A stretch of 28,068 nt of DNA from Phycisphaeraceae bacterium (lineage in GTDB: Bacteria > Planctomycetota > Phycisphaerae > Phycisphaerales > Phycisphaeraceae). Position numbers and translations under genes: made by a program. The DNA lies in assembly GCA_020850375.1 (NCBI GenBank), contig JADZET010000169.1, positions 1 through 28,068 on the forward strand. Reading direction: 5' to 3'. Within the stretch, counting starts at the first letter, position 1; every line of letters begins with the position of its first letter. Shown here piece by piece: positions 1-7,055 of the stretch. A model generated the notes under the pieces. The model searched no databases. It had not been told where the DNA came from and saw only the letters and a list, made by a program, of their open reading frames with translations.

Positions 1-2
1 TC

Positions 3-653
3 AGCTTCAACGCTTTTAAGAACATCACCTGCGGCGAGGGCGGGGCGGTGGTCAGCAACGACGAGCAGGTCGCCCAGCGGGCCCGCTGCATGACCGACTG
101 CTGCGGGTTCTACTGGCGGGGGCGATCAGCGGATACCAAGGCCTTCGTGGCCGCCGGGGCGCGGGCGTCGGAGATTCAGGGGGCGATGCTGAGCGCCCAG
201 CTTGACCGCTTGCCGGGCATGCTCAAGGCGATGCGAAGCCAGAAGAAGAAGATCCTCCGCCAGACGGCCAAGAGCGGACTCGTGCAGTCGCCCTGCCACA
301 GCGTCGATTACGAGTGCGGCACACACGTGGGGTATCTGCTGGCGAGCCCGGAGGCGGCGGAGAACTTCCGGGGGGCCGTGGGCGGGTTCATCCCCGGCAA
401 GACGGGCAGGCATGTCTACACGGAATGGGACCCCATCCTCGAGCGGCGCGGTGCTCACCATCCGGCGATGGATCCGTTCAAGATGCCGGCGAATCGGCGC
501 TGCCGGATGAAGTACTCGAAGGACATGTGTCCGCGGTCGCTGGAGGTGCTCAATCGGACGGTGCTGATCGGCAATCACCCCGATCGCACGCCGGAAGGGG
601 TCGACGAACTGATCGGCAAGATCAAAGCCGCCACCGCCGCCCAAGGGAACTGA
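3..653 (+). CDS. DegT/DnrJ/EryC1/StrS-family PLP aminotransferase, 3' part
   Basis: This is the C-terminal 216 residues of a PLP-dependent sugar aminotransferase-like protein; the start lies before the window. The frame is open from base 3 and begins with SFNAFKNITCGEGG, the family's Schiff-base region, with the PLP lysine at bases 18-20. The following GARASEIQGAMLSAQLDRL segment matches the helix after the active site in this family, and the tail ends in a short helix before TGA at 651-653. Family members make amino-sugars for polysaccharides, antibiotics or cell-surface glycans. The substrate cannot be told from this fragment. No downstream partner follows on the same strand within 180 bp, so it is probably the last gene of its unit. 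Confidence 0.87.
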   Translation, partial: SFNAFKNITCGEGGAVVSNDEQVAQRARCMTDCCGFYWRGRSADTKAFVAAGARASEIQGAMLSAQLDRLPGMLKAMRSQKKKILRQTAKSGLVQSPCHSVDYECGTHVGYLLASPEAAENFRGAVGGFIPGKTGRHVYTEWDPILERRGAHHPAMDPFKMPANRRCRMKYSKDMCPRSLEVLNRTVLIGNHPDRTPEGVDELIGKIKAATAAQGN

Positions 654-755
654 TCCCCCAAACACCCCCCGGCCACCCTCCAAGGCTCCTCATCGCTGCC
701 ACGCTGTCGGTTTGCCTGCCTCCCGGGGGATGAAGAATTTATCTACAAATTCCCC

Positions 756-794
756 TTGACAAGAGTACAGTAAAACGTACATTGTGTCTTGTCA
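756..794 (+). promoter_or_regulatory. Sigma70-like promoter with overlapping inverted repeat
   Basis: A perfect -35 (TTGACA, 756-761) is followed after 16 bp by a weaker -10 (TACATT, 778-783). The arms TGACAAGA (757-764) and TCTTGTCA (787-794) form a perfect 8-bp inverted repeat that brackets the -10 and covers the -35. A GTAC pair at 765-768 and 777-780 lies inside. This is the layout of an operator that blocks RNA polymerase. The likely binder is the XRE protein encoded at 1332, which would make the module self-regulated; that assignment is inference. Confidence 0.55.
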
Positions 795-839
795 GCATTA
801 CATCGCCAGAAACACCTCTTGGCATGGAGGACGCTTGCC

Positions 840-1277
840 ATGACACCCCAACAGAAGGAAGGCTGGTTCACGCTGAGCGTTTTTTTGCTGTCCCTGGCCA
901 CTTTTTTAGTCACCGGGCCGCTCGTCGGATGGCAAAAAGCGCAGGCATGCTTCGCCCTGCTGGGCTTAGCTGGTTTTACACCTCTGTTTTACCGCCGCCG
1001 TGACGGCAAGAAGCCTCTGTTTGACGAACGCGACACACAGATCGGCATGCGGGCCATCCTTGGGGCCTGGGCGATTTTTTGGGCTTGCTTTGTCCTGTTC
1101 TTCATGGGCTGGTGGGGCTGGCTGCAGTGGCACGCGCAGCAGACGCTGACGATCAGCATCCAGGTGCTGCCCAACATCGTCATTGGGGCCATGATTCTGG
1201 TTTTTCCTCTTCGCGCGGGACTGATCGTCTATCAGTACCACCGACAGAGCGGCAAGAATGGCGAGTTGACGCCGTGA
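840..1277 (+). CDS. Small four-helix membrane protein, DUF2178-like
   Basis: This 145-residue protein has about four hydrophobic segments, near residues 9-30, 36-52, 75-98 and 108-135. A cytoplasmic-looking DERDTQI motif lies between helices 2 and 3; DERD-type motifs there are typical of DUF2178-like proteins encoded beside small XRE regulators. I chose ATG 840 because GGAGG lies at 826-830 with 9-bp spacing. An in-frame TTG at 789 would put the start inside the inverted repeat. It is followed 54 bp later by an XRE regulator on the same strand, and the pair is probably one transcript. The biochemical role of this family is unknown. Base composition is less GC-rich than the flanking genes. Confidence 0.7.
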   Translation: MTPQQKEGWFTLSVFLLSLATFLVTGPLVGWQKAQACFALLGLAGFTPLFYRRRDGKKPLFDERDTQIGMRAILGAWAIFWACFVLFFMGWWGWLQWHAQQTLTISIQVLPNIVIGAMILVFPLRAGLIVYQYHRQSGKNGELTP

Positions 1278-1331
1278 CCAAACCCAGGGCTGGAGTTGCC
1301 GTCGCGATGCGGTATGAGCGGAGTCCAGATC

Positions 1332-1559
1332 ATGACGCCCCGTGAGAGCGACTTATTGACCAACAACCTCCGTCGGCTGCGCTTTGACCACAGCGAGATG
1401 ACGCAGCAGGAGCTGGCCGAGCGAGTGGGCGTCACCCGGCAGACGATCCTCGCCCTGGAGGCGGGCAAGTACGCGCCGTCGCTGCCGCTGGCGCTGAAGA
1501 TCGCCCGGGTGTTCGACGTTTCGGTGGATCAGGTTTTTCAGTTGGTGGACCGGAAGTGA
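1332..1559 (+). CDS. XRE-family helix-turn-helix transcriptional regulator
   Basis: This 75-residue protein is almost only an HTH_3 domain. TQQELAERVGVTRQTILALE supplies helices 2 and 3, followed by GKYAPSLPLALKIARVF and the usual DVSVDQVF ending. It matches the short YozG-like class that pairs with small membrane proteins. I chose ATG 1332 because GGAG lies at 1320-1323 with 8-bp spacing; longer forms from ATG 1314 or TTG 1296 lack a good ribosome site. It presumably binds the inverted repeat at 757-794 and controls its own operon. Inducer or signal is unknown. Confidence 0.88.
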   Translation: MTPRESDLLTNNLRRLRFDHSEMTQQELAERVGVTRQTILALEAGKYAPSLPLALKIARVFDVSVDQVFQLVDRK

Positions 1560-1580
1560 TCGTCGGCTGTCGATGAACGG

Positions 1581-2978
1581 TTATGCATACCCGCGGGCCA
1601 GATCGGCGCGGCTGCGCTGCTCGATCTCGTCGGGGTCGGCGGCGAGTTCCTTGAGCATCGCGGCGTGCATGGCGGCGATGCGGGGAGCGTGGGCGGGGTC
1701 GGCGGCGAGGTTGCGCAGTTCGCGGGGGTCGGTCGCCAAGTCGTAGAGCTCGCGCTCGGGGCCGTGCCTCTCGTCCATGGGGTTGTGATAGACGTATTTC
1801 CAGGGGCCCTGGCGGAGCATGGTGTAGCCGGAGGCGATGTTGTGGCCGTAGTACTCACTGACGGCCATGTCCTTCCAGGGAGCGGCGGGGTTGTCCAGGA
1901 GGGGGAGCAGGGAGTCGCCGTTCCAATCGTCGCCGGGGCGGGCGCCGGCGAGGCTAGTCATGGTCTGGACGAGGTCGACGAGGGAGCAGACGCCGGGGCG
2001 GCGCTGGGCGGTGGGCCAGCGCTGGGGCCAGTGGATGATCAGGGGGATGCGGACGGCGTGGTCGAACATGCAGTTCTTCCACCAGAGGCCATGGTCGCCC
2101 TTGTTCTCGCCGTGGTCGGAGGTGTAGAGGATCACGGTGTTCTCGGCGACGGCGGAGGCGCGCAGGGCGGCGAGGAGCTGGCCGATCTGGCCGTCGAACC
2201 AATCGACGAGGGCCCAGTAGAGGTCGCGGCCGGTCTGGACGATCGGGCCGACGGCTTGCTCGAGGCCGAAGCCGGCGCGGAGGTGCTTGTAGTTGGTGGG
2301 GAGGGAATCGAGCAGGCCGGGGGGGATGACGGGGGGCGGGGTTTTGCCGAGGTAGCGGTCGGCGTGGGCCTGGGGGGCGATCAGGGGGAAGTGCGGGGCG
2401 AGGTAGCCGGCGAAGAGGAAGAAGGGGCGGTCGTCACGGGAGCGGTTGTTGAGGAAACGGCAGGCGTTCTGGGTGACCAGGAGGTCGTGGTCGAGGACGT
2501 GGGAGCGGTCGCCGGGGTGGAACTTGGCGCTGCGATCGCGCCAGTTGGTGAGATCCGGGGTGAAGTCGTCGGGGGCGCGGCGGGCGGTGCGGCCGTTCAT
2601 GCGGTGCTGATTGGTCGAGGCGGGGTAGAGCTCGTCGAAGCCGTAGCGGTGACGGGGGTCGTAGTGCTGCTTGCCGCAGAGGACGGGGTCGTAGCCGGCG
2701 GCGCGGAGGGCGCGGGGGAGGGAGGGATAGTCGTCGCTGGGCAGGCGGCAGTCGTTGGTCCAGGCGGCGCAGCGGCTGACGTACCGGCCGGCGGTGAAGC
2801 TCAGACGCGAGGGGACGCAGAGGGGGGAGTTGCAGCAGGCGGCGTCGAAGGTGACGCCCCCGGAAGCTAAGGAATCGAGGTTGGGGGTCTGGACGAGGGG
2901 GTCGCCGTAGCAGCTGGTGACGGCGGGGTCGTGCTCGTCGGACATGATGCAGAGGATGTTGGGACGATCGGAGAGCAT
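1581..2978 (-). CDS. Sulfatase, Cys-type (alkaline phosphatase superfamily)
   Basis: This 465-residue hydrolase removes sulfate from a sulfated substrate. The N-terminus RPNILCIMSDEHDP provides metal-binding Asp residues. CVPSR at residues 54-58 is the C-x-P-x-R signature whose Cys is converted to formylglycine. A later SDHGENKGDHG provides further metal ligands. The choline-sulfatase/iduronate-sulfatase-like group fits best by layout; no signal peptide is evident, so it may be cytoplasmic. It starts 45 bp behind trpC on the same strand and is probably co-transcribed. Its ribosome site GGAAGG (2991-2986, 7 bp from ATG) is supplied by the last copy of the 13-bp tandem repeat. The link to tryptophan synthesis is likely positional only. 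Exact substrate is not predictable. Confidence 0.93.
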   Translation of the reverse strand: MLSDRPNILCIMSDEHDPAVTSCYGDPLVQTPNLDSLASGGVTFDAACCNSPLCVPSRLSFTAGRYVSRCAAWTNDCRLPSDDYPSLPRALRAAGYDPVLCGKQHYDPRHRYGFDELYPASTNQHRMNGRTARRAPDDFTPDLTNWRDRSAKFHPGDRSHVLDHDLLVTQNACRFLNNRSRDDRPFFLFAGYLAPHFPLIAPQAHADRYLGKTPPPVIPPGLLDSLPTNYKHLRAGFGLEQAVGPIVQTGRDLYWALVDWFDGQIGQLLAALRASAVAENTVILYTSDHGENKGDHGLWWKNCMFDHAVRIPLIIHWPQRWPTAQRRPGVCSLVDLVQTMTSLAGARPGDDWNGDSLLPLLDNPAAPWKDMAVSEYYGHNIASGYTMLRQGPWKYVYHNPMDERHGPERELYDLATDPRELRNLAADPAHAPRIAAMHAAMLKELAADPDEIEQRSRADLARGYA

Positions 2979-2985
2979 GGGGGAA

Positions 2986-3024
2986 CCTTCCGGGGGAGCC
3001 TTCCGGGGGAGTCTTCCGGGGGGT
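2986..3024 (-). repeat. 13-bp tandem repeat, three copies, between trpC and sulfatase
   Basis: On the plus strand, CCTTCCGGGGGAG occurs at 2986-2998 and 2999-3011, and a variant TCTTCCGGGGGGT at 3012-3024. Read in gene direction, each copy contains CCGGAAG, which resembles a Shine-Dalgarno sequence. The array starts at the trpC stop codon and fills the gap to the sulfatase start. A second array of the same 13-bp period abuts the stop codon of glmS at 26631-26656. Confidence 0.85.
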
Positions 3025-3839
3025 CAGGCGGGATCGGCCATGAGGTCTCGGAGGGCCTGGCCGACGTCGGGCTGGCGCATGAGGTGCTCGCCGACGAGGA
3101 TGCGGTGGACGCCGGCGTCGCGGAGGCGCTTGACGTCGGCGGGGGATTTGATGCCGGACTCGCTGACGACGATGGAGGGGTCGTCGATCATTTCGAGCAT
3201 GCGGAGGGTGTGGGTGAGGTCGGTCTTCATGGTGCGCAGGTCGCGGTTGTTGATGCCGAGTAGCGCGTAGCTGGGATGAGGAAAGCCCAGGTGGGGGCGG
3301 ATGCGCAGGAGGCTGTCGACGTCGTGGACTTCGAGCAGGACGGTCATCTTGAGTTCGGTGGCGAGGATCAGGAGGTCGAGGAGCTGGGCCTCGCCGTCCA
3401 TGCACTCGGCGATCAGGAGGACGGCGTCGGCGCCGGCGGCGCGGGCCTGGTGGAGCTGGTAGCCGTCGACGATGAAGTCCTTGCGCAGGACGGGGAGGGG
3501 GACGGCCTGCTTGATCTGGGCGATGTAGGCGAGTGAGCCCTGGAAGTATTTGGCGTCGGTGAGGCAACTGATGGCGGCGGCGCCGTTCTGGTGGTAGGCG
3601 GTGGCGATGGCGACGGGGTCGAAGTCGGGTCGGATGACGCCGGCGGAGGGGCTGGCTTTTTTAACTTCGGCGATGACGCGGAGCTGGCGGGTGGGGCGGG
3701 TGACGGCGGCGAAGAAGTTGCGGGGGTTGTCCGTGTCCTTGGCGCGGCTGATCATGTCGGCCAGCGGGGTGACGGCCTGGGCCTGGGCGACTTCGATGCG
3801 TTTGTCGGCCACGATGCGGGCTAGGACGTTGTCGGTCAT
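3024..3839 (-). CDS. trpC: Indole-3-glycerol phosphate synthase
   Basis: TrpC closes the indole ring of CdRP to give indole-3-glycerol phosphate, the fourth step of tryptophan synthesis from chorismate, in the cytoplasm. The 271-residue protein is full length for the monofunctional family and shows the TIM-barrel landmarks: EVKKASPSAG (residues 58-67, catalytic Lys), LRKDF (118-122), LLEVH (168-172), INNRDL (196-201) and VSESGI (225-230). ATG 3839 is preceded by AAGGT-type purines. It stands apart from other trp genes in this window and leads a two-gene unit with a sulfatase. It is divergent from the phosphodiesterase gene at 4024, with a gap of about 180 bp. Confidence 0.97.
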   Translation of the reverse strand: MTDNVLARIVADKRIEVAQAQAVTPLADMISRAKDTDNPRNFFAAVTRPTRQLRVIAEVKKASPSAGVIRPDFDPVAIATAYHQNGAAAISCLTDAKYFQGSLAYIAQIKQAVPLPVLRKDFIVDGYQLHQARAAGADAVLLIAECMDGEAQLLDLLILATELKMTVLLEVHDVDSLLRIRPHLGFPHPSYALLGINNRDLRTMKTDLTHTLRMLEMIDDPSIVVSESGIKSPADVKRLRDAGVHRILVGEHLMRQPDVGQALRDLMADPA

Positions 3840-3975
3840 CGCTTACCTTTTACGCACGAGCCTAATTTGGCGGCGGAACCCGTCACGCACCGGCGAGGAC
3901 GAGTCCCCAAAGTGTAGCACCTCATGGGGTGGGATCGGGCGTGGGCGCAGCTTCTTGAGGTTCGGATGCTGGGAG

Positions 3976-4010
3976 GGGCAAAAAAGCTTCGGGTGGCCTG
4001 GGTTTTGCCC
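3976..4010. other. Inverted repeat in the trpC/phosphodiesterase divergent gap
   Basis: GGGCAAAA (3976-3983) and TTTTGCCC (4003-4010) form a perfect 8-bp stem with a 19-nt loop just before the TTG start at 4024. It could be an operator or a leader hairpin; no terminator T-run follows. Nothing else clear is seen in the gap. Confidence 0.4.
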
Positions 4011-4023
4011 AAGAGCAGGCACT

Positions 4024-4650
4024 TTGGCGATCATCGGCTTACTTTCGGACTCGCATGGACAATTCAAGGTCACGCAGACGGCGGTGAACCTGCTGCTGTC
4101 GCGTGGGGCGGAGATCCTGATCCACCTTGGGGACGTGTGCAGCGAGCGGGTGATTGACACGCTGGCACCGGTGGGGGTTGGCGTGACGGCGCCGGCGGGG
4201 AGTGGGCAGGACTCGAACTTCGCGGCGCTGGGGTCGGGGACGGATGTTGGCGGGCGGGTGAGGGAAGCTGCTTCCGGGGCCGGGGGTGGGGGTGGGGGTG
4301 GGCCGCGAGAGGCTTACTTAGTTTTTGGGAATGCGGACGATGACTCGCTGACGCTGGCGAGGTATGCCCAGCACCTGGGGATTCGCGTGCACCCGCTGGC
4401 GGGGCGGCTGGAGCTGGGGCGGCGGTCGCTGGTGTTCACGCACGGGCACGACAGCACGGCGATCCGGCAGGCGCTCAGACAGGGGGTGAGTTATCTGTGC
4501 CATGGGCACTCGCATCGGCCGCTGGACGAGCAGCGAGGGCCGACGCGGGTGATCAACCCCGGGGCGCTGTATCGGGCGAGCGTGCTGACGGTTGCGATCC
4601 TCGACACGGAGCAGGATCGGGTGGTTTTCCACGAGCTGCCGGGGGGGTAG
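4024..4650 (+). CDS. YfcE/MJ0936-type calcineurin-like phosphodiesterase
   Basis: This is a two-metal phosphoesterase of about 208 residues. Metal ligands are visible in order: SDSHG (residues 8-12), HLGDV (34-38), GNADD (102-106), THGH (139-142) and CHGHSH (159-164). It lacks a signal sequence and should be cytoplasmic; family members hydrolyse phosphodiesters, with the natural substrate often unknown. The frame is open far upstream, but homology starts at AIIGLLSDS, so I chose TTG 4024; there is no ATG close by. Oddly, residues about 52-96 form a Gly/Ala/Ser-rich insert ending in a seven-glycine run, between the second and third metal motifs. Relatives normally have a short loop here. It heads a plus-strand group with the GNAT and DUF309 genes. 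Confidence 0.85.
   Translation: MAIIGLLSDSHGQFKVTQTAVNLLLSRGAEILIHLGDVCSERVIDTLAPVGVGVTAPAGSGQDSNFAALGSGTDVGGRVREAASGAGGGGGGGPREAYLVFGNADDDSLTLARYAQHLGIRVHPLAGRLELGRRSLVFTHGHDSTAIRQALRQGVSYLCHGHSHRPLDEQRGPTRVINPGALYRASVLTVAILDTEQDRVVFHELPGG
4282..4302 (+). repeat. In-frame G-tract array inside the phosphodiesterase gene
   Basis: Four runs of three to five G separated by single T bases lie at 4282-4302. They encode the polyglycine part of the insert. On paper the run meets the pattern for an intramolecular G-quadruplex in the coding strand and mRNA. It is also a likely hotspot for slippage in multiples of the 6-bp unit, which would keep the frame. Confidence 0.6.
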
Positions 4651-4699
4651 GATCGGCCGTAATCGGATGGATTTCGGGTATAGTGTCGGCCGACCTGAC

Positions 4700-5278
4700 A
4701 TGGCCAACGTACCCCCGACGCCCGAACAGAGCCCCCACGACGAGCATGAGCCGCAGCTCGAAGGACTGGTGGTCCGCCGATTCGAGGGCGGGGATCACGC
4801 GGAGGTGGCGCGGCTGTACGGGGAGGGGATGCTGGCGGGACAGATCGCGCCCAACGACACGGCGGCGGACATCGAGGACATCGAGGCGGCGTATTTCGGG
4901 GACCCGGCGAGCTACTTCTGGGTGGCGGAGCTGGGGGGAAAAATCGTGGGGATGATCGGGGTGGCGAACGAGGACCAGCACGTGGCGGAGATCCGGCGGC
5001 TGCGGGTGGACCCGTTGTGGCAGAAGAGCGGGCTGGCGTGGCGGCTGATCGAGACGGCGATCACGCACTGCCGGAAGCATGATTACCTCAAGGTGGTGCT
5101 GGACACGCGGTTCGAGAGGCATGCGGCGCTGAACGTGTTTGAACGGTTCGGGTTCCAGCACACGCGGACGCGGAACACGCCGGACAAGGAACTGCTGGAG
5201 TTCTATCTGGACTTGTACCGGTCGTCGGACCCGCGAAACCCGCGGAATGGCGACGGGAACGGGGCGAAGAAGGATTAA
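4700..5278 (+). CDS. GNAT-family N-acetyltransferase
   Basis: This 192-residue protein is predicted to transfer an acetyl group from acetyl-CoA to an amine. After a Pro/Glu-rich 22-residue lead, VVRRF opens the GNAT fold. The acetyl-CoA site is LRVDPLWQKSGLAWRLIE (residues about 101-118) with the Q-K-S-G-L-A pyrophosphate loop, followed by a C-terminal strand in RFERHAALNVFERFGF. I prefer ATG 4700; ATG 4667 is possible and neither has a strong ribosome site. TATAGT at 4679-4684 could be a -10 element. It lies 49 bp after the phosphodiesterase and 5 bp before the DUF309 gene, so the three look like an operon. Substrate is unknown. Confidence 0.85.
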   Translation: MANVPPTPEQSPHDEHEPQLEGLVVRRFEGGDHAEVARLYGEGMLAGQIAPNDTAADIEDIEAAYFGDPASYFWVAELGGKIVGMIGVANEDQHVAEIRRLRVDPLWQKSGLAWRLIETAITHCRKHDYLKVVLDTRFERHAALNVFERFGFQHTRTRNTPDKELLEFYLDLYRSSDPRNPRNGDGNGAKKD

Positions 5279-5283
5279 TCATC

Positions 5284-5739
5284 GTGGGGGAGGCGGACGC
5301 GGGGCTGCCGATCGACCCGGGCGAGGCTGAGCCGTTCTGGCTTGGGCTGAGGTTGTTCAATGAGGGGGAATGGTTCAAGGCGCACGAGGCGTGGGAAGAG
5401 GCGTGGAAGCTGGCGTTCGGGCCGCGGAACCCCCGGAAGTTGTTCTATCAGACGTTGATCCAGACGGCGGTGACGCTTGAGCACGTGCGGCGAGGGAACC
5501 CACGCGGGGTGCGGAGCATGTATGCGTCGGTCCGGGAGAAGTTTGAGCGGCTGCCGGGGCGGTATATGGGGGTGGACCTGGGGCGGTTGCATGAGGATCT
5601 GAGGGGGGCGATCGGGGAGGTTTTGGCGCTGCCGGGGGAGTGGTTTGAGCCCGGCAAGGGGCATGGGTTGGAGCTGCCGTTTGATGAAAACTTGAGGCCG
5701 CGGATTGAGGTGGAGGGGGATCCGTTTGAGGGGGTCTGA
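5284..5739 (+). CDS. DUF309-family protein
   Basis: This 151-residue helical protein carries the DUF309 signature FNEGEWFKAHEAWEEAW (residues about 24-40), where family members conserve the His and Glu of the AHE motif. A second helix follows with YQTLIQTAVTLEHVRRGN. The family is widespread and has no established biochemical activity. I chose GTG 5284 because the purine run GAAGAAGGA ends 8 bp upstream, within the end of the GNAT gene. The 5-bp gap to that gene suggests translational coupling. A G-tract array and a hairpin follow the stop codon. Confidence 0.88.
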   Translation: MGEADAGLPIDPGEAEPFWLGLRLFNEGEWFKAHEAWEEAWKLAFGPRNPRKLFYQTLIQTAVTLEHVRRGNPRGVRSMYASVREKFERLPGRYMGVDLGRLHEDLRGAIGEVLALPGEWFEPGKGHGLELPFDENLRPRIEVEGDPFEGV

Positions 5740-5769
5740 GGGGGCTGGGGGTAAGTCGTGGCGGGGATA

Positions 5770-5799
5770 GGGGTTGGGGATTGGGGGTTGGGGGGGGGA
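5770..5799 (+). repeat. G-tract array downstream of the DUF309 gene
   Basis: Runs of four to nine G separated by TT or ATT fill 5770-5799. The 19-mer GGGGTTGGGGATTGGGGGT at 5770-5788 recurs exactly at 19880-19898, just after the GH43 stop codon. Both copies lie shortly after a stop on the coding strand. They meet the pattern for a G-quadruplex. Confidence 0.75.
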
Positions 5800-5938
5800 G
5801 CGGAGGGAATTAACAGTCGGTGGGAAAGGGGTAATCGCTGGGGTGATGGGAGAGGGGCGAGGAGAGAACGGGAGAGGGTGGCGTTAAGTTGGGCGAGGGG
5901 ATTCGGAAAAAGAAGAGATGAGTGGGACGGAATAGAAA

Positions 5939-5968
5939 ACGTCCCTCTATCTAGGGATGGAGGGACGT
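5939..5968. other. 9-bp perfect inverted repeat
   Basis: ACGTCCCTC (5939-5947) and GAGGGACGT (5960-5968) flank a 12-nt loop. On the minus strand the stem is followed by TTTTC, so it would serve as a terminator for minus-strand transcription. No minus-strand gene lies directly upstream, so an operator or a relic boundary is equally possible. Confidence 0.5.
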
Positions 5969-6027
5969 GGTGGTGCGCATGGGGCGGGGTGTCTAAAAGG
6001 CAAGAATCCAGTTCTTCTGTCCTATCG

Positions 6028-6033
6028 TATACT
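6028..6033 (+). promoter_or_regulatory. Candidate -10 element of the restriction gene
   Basis: TATACT lies only 6 bp before the ATG at 6040, which would place the transcription start at or next to the start codon and give a leaderless mRNA. No good -35 is seen. The mirrored AAGAA/TTCTT pair at 6002-6016 could be a controller site. Confidence 0.35.
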
Positions 6034-6039
6034 TAGTCC

Positions 6040-7050
6040 ATGCCTCAGCCCAAGAAGCGAACAAGCCCGAGCAAGAAATCCAAGCGCTTGGCGGCACCAG
6101 AACGACTCAATGCCGACAAACCACATCTATGGAAAGCGGATATCGCGGCATCCGTGGACCGGTTCAACCAGTGGTTCATGCGGTTTGCACCACTTGCATT
6201 TCGCTCGACACGGGTCAAAACGACTGAGCAGGTCAAAGCTTCATTGCTGGCCACTGAAGATCTTCGTCGTCTTGACGTGACAACCCTCAAAACACATCCC
6301 GGTGCCCTATCCACCCTGAGGATGTGCACCGCCCCACCGCTTGCGGTGGACCGCCTGATCGGTCTGGCGGGAGTAAGCAAATCACTCATCGGCTGCATGG
6401 AGGCAGGGAAACTGGCGTCGCGCATGACATCCGAAGTGCTCGACGGGCAGTTGGGCAAAATCAGCGACGTTGTGACCAAGCTCCTGGACCGTGATATTTT
6501 CCCCTGGCTTGCCGGGATGCAGACGCCGACTGACCATGAACGAGACCGGGCGTCGACAATCATCGCGGACCGATTGTGCAGCGCGGTGGCCAACCCCATC
6601 GTGCGTAATGCTCAAGAGGAACGTCAACTGGATGTGATCGGCAAGTGGCTGTCATCGCGGGGCTACCGAAAACAACCCCACCCGGGCGGACGACTGCTGA
6701 CTGACATGGAACCGGGCACGTACTGGTTCCGCATGAACCTGCCCGTGGGCAAGACGCTGAAGGTTAATATTCCCGTTGACGTGGTGATTCAACCCAGGAG
6801 TTTGAGGCCGGATCGCCTGCCCGTTCTGATCGAGGCGAAGTCGGCCGGGGATTTCACCAACACCAACAAGCGGCGTAAGGAAGAAGCGACAAAAATCCGC
6901 CAACTCCAGGGGACTTACGGCCCGGACGTGCGGTTTGTGCTATTTTTGTGCGGGTATTTTGGCAGTGATTACCTCGGCTATGAGGCGGCGGAGGGCATCG
7001 ATTGGGTGTGGGAACACCGCATCGAGGACTTGGCCAAGCTAGGGCTGTAA
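6040..7050 (+). CDS. XamI-type type II restriction endonuclease
   Basis: This 336-residue protein is predicted to cut double-stranded DNA at a specific site. The N-terminal WKADIAASVDRFNQWFMRFAP (residues 31-51) resembles the XamI family, whose prototype cuts GTCGAC. A PD-(D/E)xK nuclease centre is visible as Asp247 in IPVDVVI and Glu265/Lys267 in LIEAKS. The start ATG 6040 has no ribosome site but has a -10-like TATACT 6 bp upstream, so it may be leaderless. The methyltransferase partner begins 5 bp after its stop. Composition and codon use are less GC-rich than the neighbours, which fits horizontal transfer. Family assignment is from memory of the motif pattern; the cut site here is unproven. 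Confidence 0.78.
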   Translation: MPQPKKRTSPSKKSKRLAAPERLNADKPHLWKADIAASVDRFNQWFMRFAPLAFRSTRVKTTEQVKASLLATEDLRRLDVTTLKTHPGALSTLRMCTAPPLAVDRLIGLAGVSKSLIGCMEAGKLASRMTSEVLDGQLGKISDVVTKLLDRDIFPWLAGMQTPTDHERDRASTIIADRLCSAVANPIVRNAQEERQLDVIGKWLSSRGYRKQPHPGGRLLTDMEPGTYWFRMNLPVGKTLKVNIPVDVVIQPRSLRPDRLPVLIEAKSAGDFTNTNKRRKEEATKIRQLQGTYGPDVRFVLFLCGYFGSDYLGYEAAEGIDWVWEHRIEDLAKLGL

Positions 7051-7055
7051 CCACG

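Larger units (their letters stand above)
5740..6039. other. Intergenic region upstream of the restriction-modification pair
   Basis: No convincing gene is seen in these 300 bases; a 92-codon open frame here is purine-rich and low in complexity. The stretch holds the G-tract array at 5770-5799. It also has a perfect 9-bp inverted repeat, ACGTCCCTC at 5939-5947 and GAGGGACGT at 5960-5968. Composition changes from G-rich to more AT-rich near 5880, which may be the boundary of the transferred restriction-modification segment. Confidence 0.6.

Noticed and set aside
1665..2870. A 401-codon plus-strand frame opposite the sulfatase
   Set aside because: The product is Gly/Val/Ala/Glu-rich low complexity and lies antisense to a clear enzyme.
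5758..6036. A 92-codon plus-strand frame over the G-tract array
   Set aside because: Its sequence is driven by the purine-rich repeat, and it would overlap the promoter of the restriction gene.
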